From positions 33,257,733-33,321,732 of the forward strand of contig JARWIR010000002.1 in the NCBI GenBank assembly GCA_029959085.1: a DNA stretch of 64,000 nucleotides, read 5' to 3'. Of this stretch, positions 58,668-64,000 are shown one piece after another. The stretch is from Nemophila menziesii. Taxonomy: Eukaryota > Streptophyta > Magnoliopsida > Boraginales > Hydrophyllaceae. How positions within the stretch are numbered: position 1 is the first letter of the stretch; the number at the start of each line of letters is the position of its first letter. The notes beneath the pieces are model-generated. The model was not told where the DNA came from, did no database searches, and saw only the letters and a program-made list of their open reading frames with translations. The translations under genes and the position numbers were made by a program.

Positions 58668-60060
58668 AAAACCCCAAACTCAAACCTTTGTCGTCCCGAC
58701 AACGTACAACAAAAACAAGGGTCTTAAGTGAAATGCAGAAATGTAGAGTCTAGTGAATAATACCGAAAGCAAATCTTAAAACAAATCTCATATAGTATGA
58801 CCTAGGAAATAATATACACATACACATGTCATACAAAAATCAAACACAAATAATATCAATTAAAAATTACTTTCACAATGTTAGAAGGTTATGCTTATAC
58901 TTATCTCAAGATGGTGGATATAGGGTGTTCATCGATCCCCACTCGCTTTGAACTCTTCACTTAGCATACTCCCTATTAGCTGAATTATAAATCCACTATG
59001 TATCTAGTAATGGCGAGGACTTTATGGTTATAGCGTAGCGTAGGCTTAGGGGACTGTATGGAATGTATATTTGGTAAATTTGAAGTGAGCTTTTGTCTCT
59101 CTCCTCACTTACCATCAACAAACTGTCCATGAGCTTGAGTTTACACTCGAATATTGTTCTCACTCAACCATTTGACGCACTAAGTAGCGTCCACAGATTT
59201 ACCCAATAAGCACTAAAGATGATTTCCAAGATCTCCACTTTGCCGGTGACTTTATTTTTCATATATATATATATATATATTCTTTTCATTTTATTCTTTT
59301 TCTCCTTTTTTTCAAAGACCCCGGAAGCGGTTACAATTAATACATCATCAACAATTTCGCATAAATACAAACACATACAAATTCCCTTCCAATAATGAAA
59401 CCCACCACCCCAAACTCAAGCTCAAGACAGGAAGTCTCAGGATTGTGATTCAAGTGCGAGTCATATGGAAATGCCTAATAATCTAAGGGGATACGCACTT
59501 ATATCTTGGCGACAAAAGAAAGGCTTAAAGGCTAAAAATGGGGCTAAGATGGATAATATTAAATTAAGGCACATAAAGCTAAAAAGTCTCAAATGGCTAA
59601 CAAAGAACCGCCTCTATCATTTTCCTAGTTTCATGGATTTCCTCTAGTTCATACCTAAGTTGGTTCTCTACTCATTCGGATCTCACGTTCTACAAACCAC
59701 ACATTTTCCTTAAGTACAATTTTACTTCTTCTGCATTGTTCATTAATTTTTCCTATCAATTACCTATGTTTGCATGCAATCTAAGTGCTTTTCATACTAA
59801 CTCCTAAGGTCTACTATTTTCTATCATAAAATCATAAAAAGTTTGCTTAATAGGGACATTTAAAATGCTCTACAGTCAAACACAACCCTGAAATTAATTT
59901 TATTCAAAAGAAAATACAACAAATAACACATAAAAATTAGGATGAGGCAACGAACCCCATCCCAAACTCAAAAATGAGTCGTGTCCCCACGACTCGAAAA
60001 GACTCAATAAAGAAAATAAACTATTATATACTACTAAATAAGGAAAGTTTAGGGAAACAT
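58668..60060 (-). promoter_or_regulatory. Structured 3' non-coding region of E
   Basis: Minus-strand equivalent of 12195-13720. Hairpin GAGTCGTG-TCCC-CACGACTC at 59976-59995 (plus reading) with the internal purine tract beside it (59954-59972), the stem 'gtgagc...ctcac' near 59084-59107, and 'ctttgccgg' near 59239. A short TA run lies at 59262-59280. No gene supported. Confidence 0.65.
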
Positions 60061-60624
60061 ATCTTAATCACCACTAGGCTGATCACGTGGAATCTCAGGT
60101 TTAGGTTCTAAATTTTTCTTTATCAAATTATAAAGATCATTAATGCTTGCGTTCATCTTGACTAAAGTGTCTTTCATTCCTCGAACTCTTTTGTCATATT
60201 TCCCAAAGTCTTCACCATTCCCATTTGCGTCTCTTCCAAACTTCTTACTCTTTCAATCATAGCATTATCCTTGGGAGTCTTCTTCTTTCTCTGTTGAGGT
60301 CGTGCTCCATTATCTTCCCCGAAGGGCTTACCCAACTCCATACCCACTTTCTTGTCTTCCTTATGAATATTTGCAATCGCAACTGTCGTTATGTTATCTC
60401 CGAAATCAAGAGGTTCCTCTTAATTATTCGGCGTGGCACTTTTGCAGTCTTACATAACGAAGCAATTAAACACAGAAACTTTATGTTGCGTTGCTTAATA
60501 GGAGATTTTACGTAAGCTATTATGAACTCATAGATCACACGAGCTACATCTATCTATCTCTTTCTTTTCAAGTATGCATTTAATAAATATGAGATGTTCA
60601 CGTGATACCTCGGAAGTGTGGGTG
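60061..60624 (-). pseudogene. ORF3 of element E, frameshifted and interrupted
   Basis: Minus strand carries the same kind of ORF as element F: 'SREHLIFIKCILEKKEI' near 60545-60605, then after a 4-bp duplication a shifted continuation resembling 'VARVIYEFIIA', a P/K-rich part, and a coiled-coil-like segment near 60160-60260. Element F is inserted at 60625 within this ORF, so its N-terminal part lies beyond the window. Confidence 0.6.
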
Positions 60625-62193
60625 TGGTGGTCCTTTGTGTGTTCTAAAATAAAATAAAATAAGAGAACCACAACTGCAAGTGTACAGTTGTCCCAAGTAA
60701 TATATGTGATAAAAGATTCGTTCTCAGGGACGGATTGGTTGACTCTAATTCTTATCGAATAGTGATTAATTGCATGTAAAAGCAAGTAAATGATTTTTAG
60801 AATGTTTGTTTTGGTTTTCTATCACTAAGACAATAAATTAAAATACTAAATAAATGCAAATATTAAACTAGACGCGAGAGAATAAAAGTAGTTTACGCAA
60901 GGTATGAAAGGCAGTACTTGAGAGACGCAAGGATTTCACCTAATTATCATTCATTTCATGTAATGTTTAAGGGACAAATTGGTAAATATGTAATGGTCGG
61001 GATTCAGAATTCTCCTTACCCCCGTTAGGGTGGACTAAGGAGCTACTCTTAGGTGCTACAAACCCCGTCAGGGTGATTATAGTCCACCTTCAAGTGATTA
61101 AGTCTATTTATACCTAATTGGCCATAGGATTAATAAGCTCGTAAAAGTCTATAATTTCTATCCTACATTCATTAATTGGTTATGTACCTAGACCCCCCGT
61201 CAAGGTGATCCATACGCCACTATATGGAATAGCCGAGATACTAAGTCCTATGATTGGTTAATTACGTCAATGATAGTAAATAAAAGCAAATTAATGAAAA
61301 ATACAATTTACCCAATTTCATTTCAATTATAATAATCCCAAATCCAAACACATGAAACGAAATCAAATTGGGATTAACCCATTATGTGTTGTCAAGCACT
61401 TATTAAGTTTAGTTCATGCTAATTAAAAATACGGAAACTAAAAAAATAAATAAGTTCATCATGTTTTACAGAATAAAATAAAAGAACCTATTTACGGAGT
61501 TGAATTGGCTGAGAATTGGAGATATAGACAGTCTCCAACTCTTGCTTCTTCTCTTCCTTGCTCTAGCTTCTTCTCTGATGTTCTGACTCTTAAACGTATG
61601 ATTTGTGTAATGAGATATGTGTAAGAATAGGAGTCTAAAGCCCTTTTATAAGCTGAAATTCGGATTAGGGCTTTTCTTAAGGATTAAATGAAAAATAGAA
61701 AAGCCCAAGTCCATTAATTTAGCCCAAATCCCGTAACAGCTGCACTACCTTCACTAAATCAGCTCTAACCGGTTCGTTTTAACTCGGATTGACTCCATTC
61801 TAGTTGCTACATTTCCGTAACGCAATGGGGAACAAATTCTCTTCACAAGTCAGAGTCTAAATCCACTCCTAAATGGCTCGAAATCAGCAATCTTTATCAA
61901 CTTTCCAGATTTGCAGCTTGAAATTATCAATTCTTTCGGGATATTTCTTCTTGCTTTGACTTCATTACACGATCTTTGACTTTATTCTTGGATTCCTCTC
62001 CTAGCTAGTATTCAAAACCTACAACTTTTCACTCAAAACAAACCATATTACGCGCAAAAGTTTAATAAATGAAAAATACTAGAATTAAATGAGGAAAATC
62101 GATTTATTGCATATTAACACCAAAAGTCTATCTAAATAGTCGAATAAACACCAAAAATGATGTCTCTCAAGGGAAACATTTAGGGAGACATCA
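60625..62193 (-). repeat. 3' LTR of minus element F
   Basis: Starts 'tggtggtcctttgtgtg' and ends 'tagggagacatca' on the plus strand. The TG end at 62193 is followed by the polypurine tract of F (62194-62212, 'agacccccaactcaaac' in plus reading). About 1569 bp. Confidence 0.85.
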
Positions 62194-63480
62194 AGACCCC
62201 CAACTCAAACCTTTGTCGTCCCAACAAAGCAAAACTAAAAACAAGGGGAACGAAGTAGATGCAAGAGAAAATAGAAGCTAGAAAATACACCCTAAAGCAA
62301 TTTTTAAAATAAATCTCATATAGAAAACATTAGGAATTAACATACACATACACTAATCATGCAAAATCAAACACAAATAATTTCAATCATAAAATTAACT
62401 TCGCAATGCTAGAAGGTTACACTTGTACTTATCTCAATATGATGGCTATAGGTTGTTCCTCGGTCCTTACTCGCTTTGAATGCTCCACTTAGTATACTCC
62501 CTATTAACTTATCATGTACCTAGGAATCACGAGGACTTTACGGTTTTAGCGTAGGTTTAGGAACGGTGTGGTATGTATATTTGGTCAATTTGAAGTGAGC
62601 TTTTGGCTCTCTCCTCACTTACCGTCAACAATTGTCCACGAGCTTGAGTTTACACTCATATAATGTTCTCACTCAACCCAATTAATCTAAGATGATTTTT
62701 CAAAATATTCCACTTTGCCGGTTATTTTATTCTTTTTTTTCCAATCCCGGCAAAGGGTTACAAATAAGACTATCATCTGAATTTTTGTGCCTCAATACAA
62801 ACACATATTTCTTACCCAATGAAATTTCCCAATTGTGGACCCTCCACCCCAAACTCAAGCTCGAGACAGGTCTCAGGATCGTGATTCAAGTGCGGGTCAT
62901 TAGGTCATGCCTAATAATCTAAGGGATAATGGGCTTATATCGTGGCTACAAAAGAAAAGGCTTAAGGCTCAAAATTGGGCTAAGGCGGATAAAATTAATA
63001 TAAGGGATAGAAGGCTAAAAAGGCTTCAAATGGCTAACAATAAACTGCCCCTATCCTTTTCCTAGTTACATGGTTCGTCTCTAGTTCATATCTAAGTGGG
63101 TTCTCTACTAATTTAGATCTCACGTTCTACAGACCAAACATTTTCCTTAAGTACAAGCTTACTTCTTTTGCATTGTTCGTTAATTTTTTCCTATTCATTA
63201 TCTATGTTTGCATGCAATTAAAGTGCATTTTATTTTAATCCCTAAAGTCCACTATTTACTATCATATATTCATCAAAAGTATGCTTAAAAGGGACATTTA
63301 AAAACTTCTACAGTCAAACGCAACTCCTAATTATTTTATTGAAAACAATTAAAACAAATAACACATAAAAACTGGGATGAGGCAACGAACCCCACCCCAA
63401 ACTCAAAAATGAGTCGTGTCCCCACGACTCGAAAAGATGCAAAGTAATTAAACTAATCTACACTAAACGCGAAAGGGATA
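62194..63480 (-). promoter_or_regulatory. Structured 3' non-coding region of F
   Basis: Minus-strand 3' region with the family landmarks: hairpin GAGTCGTG-TCCC-CACGACTC at 63411-63430, purine tract beside it (63389-63404), and stem 'gtgagc...ctcac' near 62597-62621. A compact inverted repeat CTTTGCCGG (62713-62721) / CCGGCAAAG (62749-62757) has about 27 bp between its arms. No gene supported. Confidence 0.68.
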
Positions 63481-63491
63481 GAAAACGTATC

Positions 63492-64000
63492 TCAACCAGT
63501 GCGTGGCTGGTCATCGGTGTTGCGTCCATGGACTTTATCCTTTGTAAGTAAACCATGGGTGGGGTGTTGAATGGTGCTCACCCCAAGTAGCATGTTTCGG
63601 ATAAGGTCCAGCTCTTTTGTAACGTTCCCTAAAGTAGCAATCATCTTCACTTGATTCTCTTCCAACTCTTTAATTTTCGATTCCAACTCATTATCGGATT
63701 GTACCTTCTTCTTTGGAGGAGGAGCTCTAGGAGTCCTTACAGCTTGTGTGGCTTCGTCATGGGCATTCTGAATCGAGACTAAAGATATATGTTCCCCAAC
63801 TACGAAAGGTTCAGCTTCTTCACACCTACGCGAGATTTTAGCGTCTAGACACAAGGTAGTGATGGTACAAGGAAATTTAAGATTCTGCTGAGTAGTAGGG
63901 GCTTTCTCGAACTCCATAATATTGTCATAAAGCACATGAGCCACATCCATATGTTTGTTCTCAATAATACACTTGATGAATATAATGTGTTCCTTTTTCA
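63492..64000 (-). CDS. ORF3 of element F, C-terminal part, open to window edge
   Basis: Minus-strand frame open from the window edge to the stop at 63492. The ATG at 63950 is internal, since coding sequence ('KKEHIIFIKCIIENKH') continues upstream of it. The N-terminal half ('MDVAHVLYDNIMEFEK', 'LKFPCTITTLCLDAKI') resembles a domain often annotated as putative plant transposon protein in extra ORFs of Athila-like elements. The C-terminal half has a basic P/K stretch and a coiled-coil-like 'ELESKIKELEENQVKMIATL'. ORF3 of A and B shares the coiled coil and position but lacks the first domain. Family assignment is tentative. Function unknown. Confidence 0.6.
   Translation of the reverse strand, partial: KKEHIIFIKCIIENKHMDVAHVLYDNIMEFEKAPTTQQNLKFPCTITTLCLDAKISRRCEEAEPFVVGEHISLVSIQNAHDEATQAVRTPRAPPPKKKVQSDNELESKIKELEENQVKMIATLGNVTKELDLIRNMLLGVSTIQHPTHGLLTKDKVHGRNTDDQPRTG

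Larger units (their letters stand above)
62194..64000 (-). mobile_element. Minus Athila-type element F, internal part, cut by window edge
   Basis: Internal 3' half of F, continuing past the right edge. Together with its LTR at 60625 it lies within ORF3 of element E. The second LTR, target duplication and pol genes are outside the window. Confidence 0.75.

Overview
The window reads as nuclear DNA of a flowering plant, most likely a eudicot. It is AT-rich, and almost all of it is retrotransposons nested inside one another. The one host gene I can support is a six-exon nuclear gene for plastid ribosomal protein L9 on the minus strand (34315-35469). No bacterial, organellar, CRISPR or rRNA features were seen, and no tRNA gene.

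Left block (1-33.9 kb). The oldest layer is a decayed minus-strand Ty3/gypsy pol of Tat/Ogre type. Its reverse transcriptase-RNase H region survives as four pieces that read in the correct order from right to left: 33753-33840, 21243-21481, 15205-15293 and 1334-2286. Three insertions separate them. They are a full-length Athila-type element A (2287-15199, target duplication ATGCT), a minus-strand LINE L1 (15294-21242, probable duplication AAGGTTTCA) and a LINE complex (21482-33752, 15-bp duplication GTACATACGTCATTT). The complex holds a 5'-truncated LINE L2, a minus-strand LINE L3 inside it, and a further LINE L4 that seems to have landed in the poly(A) tail of L2. L4 is itself cut by a very young non-autonomous Sirevirus-like Ty1/copia element (27143-32900, duplication GATTG, LTRs differing by one C). 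Element A carries a solo LTR of another family inside gag (5094-6734).

Middle (33.9-37.9 kb). RPL9 and its flanks form a small gene island, followed by low-complexity and unassigned DNA.

Right block (37.9-64 kb). Athila element B (37913-46097) is an internally deleted relative of A. It is followed by LTR debris and then a minus-oriented Athila-type chain: the D LTR (47599-48529 plus 56120-56744) is split by plus-strand element C (48530-56114, duplication AAGCC), E (from 57107) sits in the 3' part of D, and F (from 60625) sits in ORF3 of E. E and F run off the right edge. Another minus LTR of this type is cut by the left edge (1-1333).

Shared architecture. A, B and C all have: LTR, tRNA-Asp-type primer site, gag, pol (full length but broken in A, mostly deleted in B and C), a GC-rich cluster of CGGTNNACCG palindromes, a CA-rich leader (with a TATA-like box in A and B), a small extra ORF (ORF3; a relic in C), a conserved hairpin with an internal purine tract, the 3' polypurine tract, and LTR. 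E and F show the 3' half of this plan. The same palindrome type is clustered about 100 bp upstream of the TATA box of the unrelated Sirevirus-like LTR. The most noteworthy signals are this shared promoter-like module, the conserved stem-loop region, and ORF3, which stays open while gag and pol are broken.
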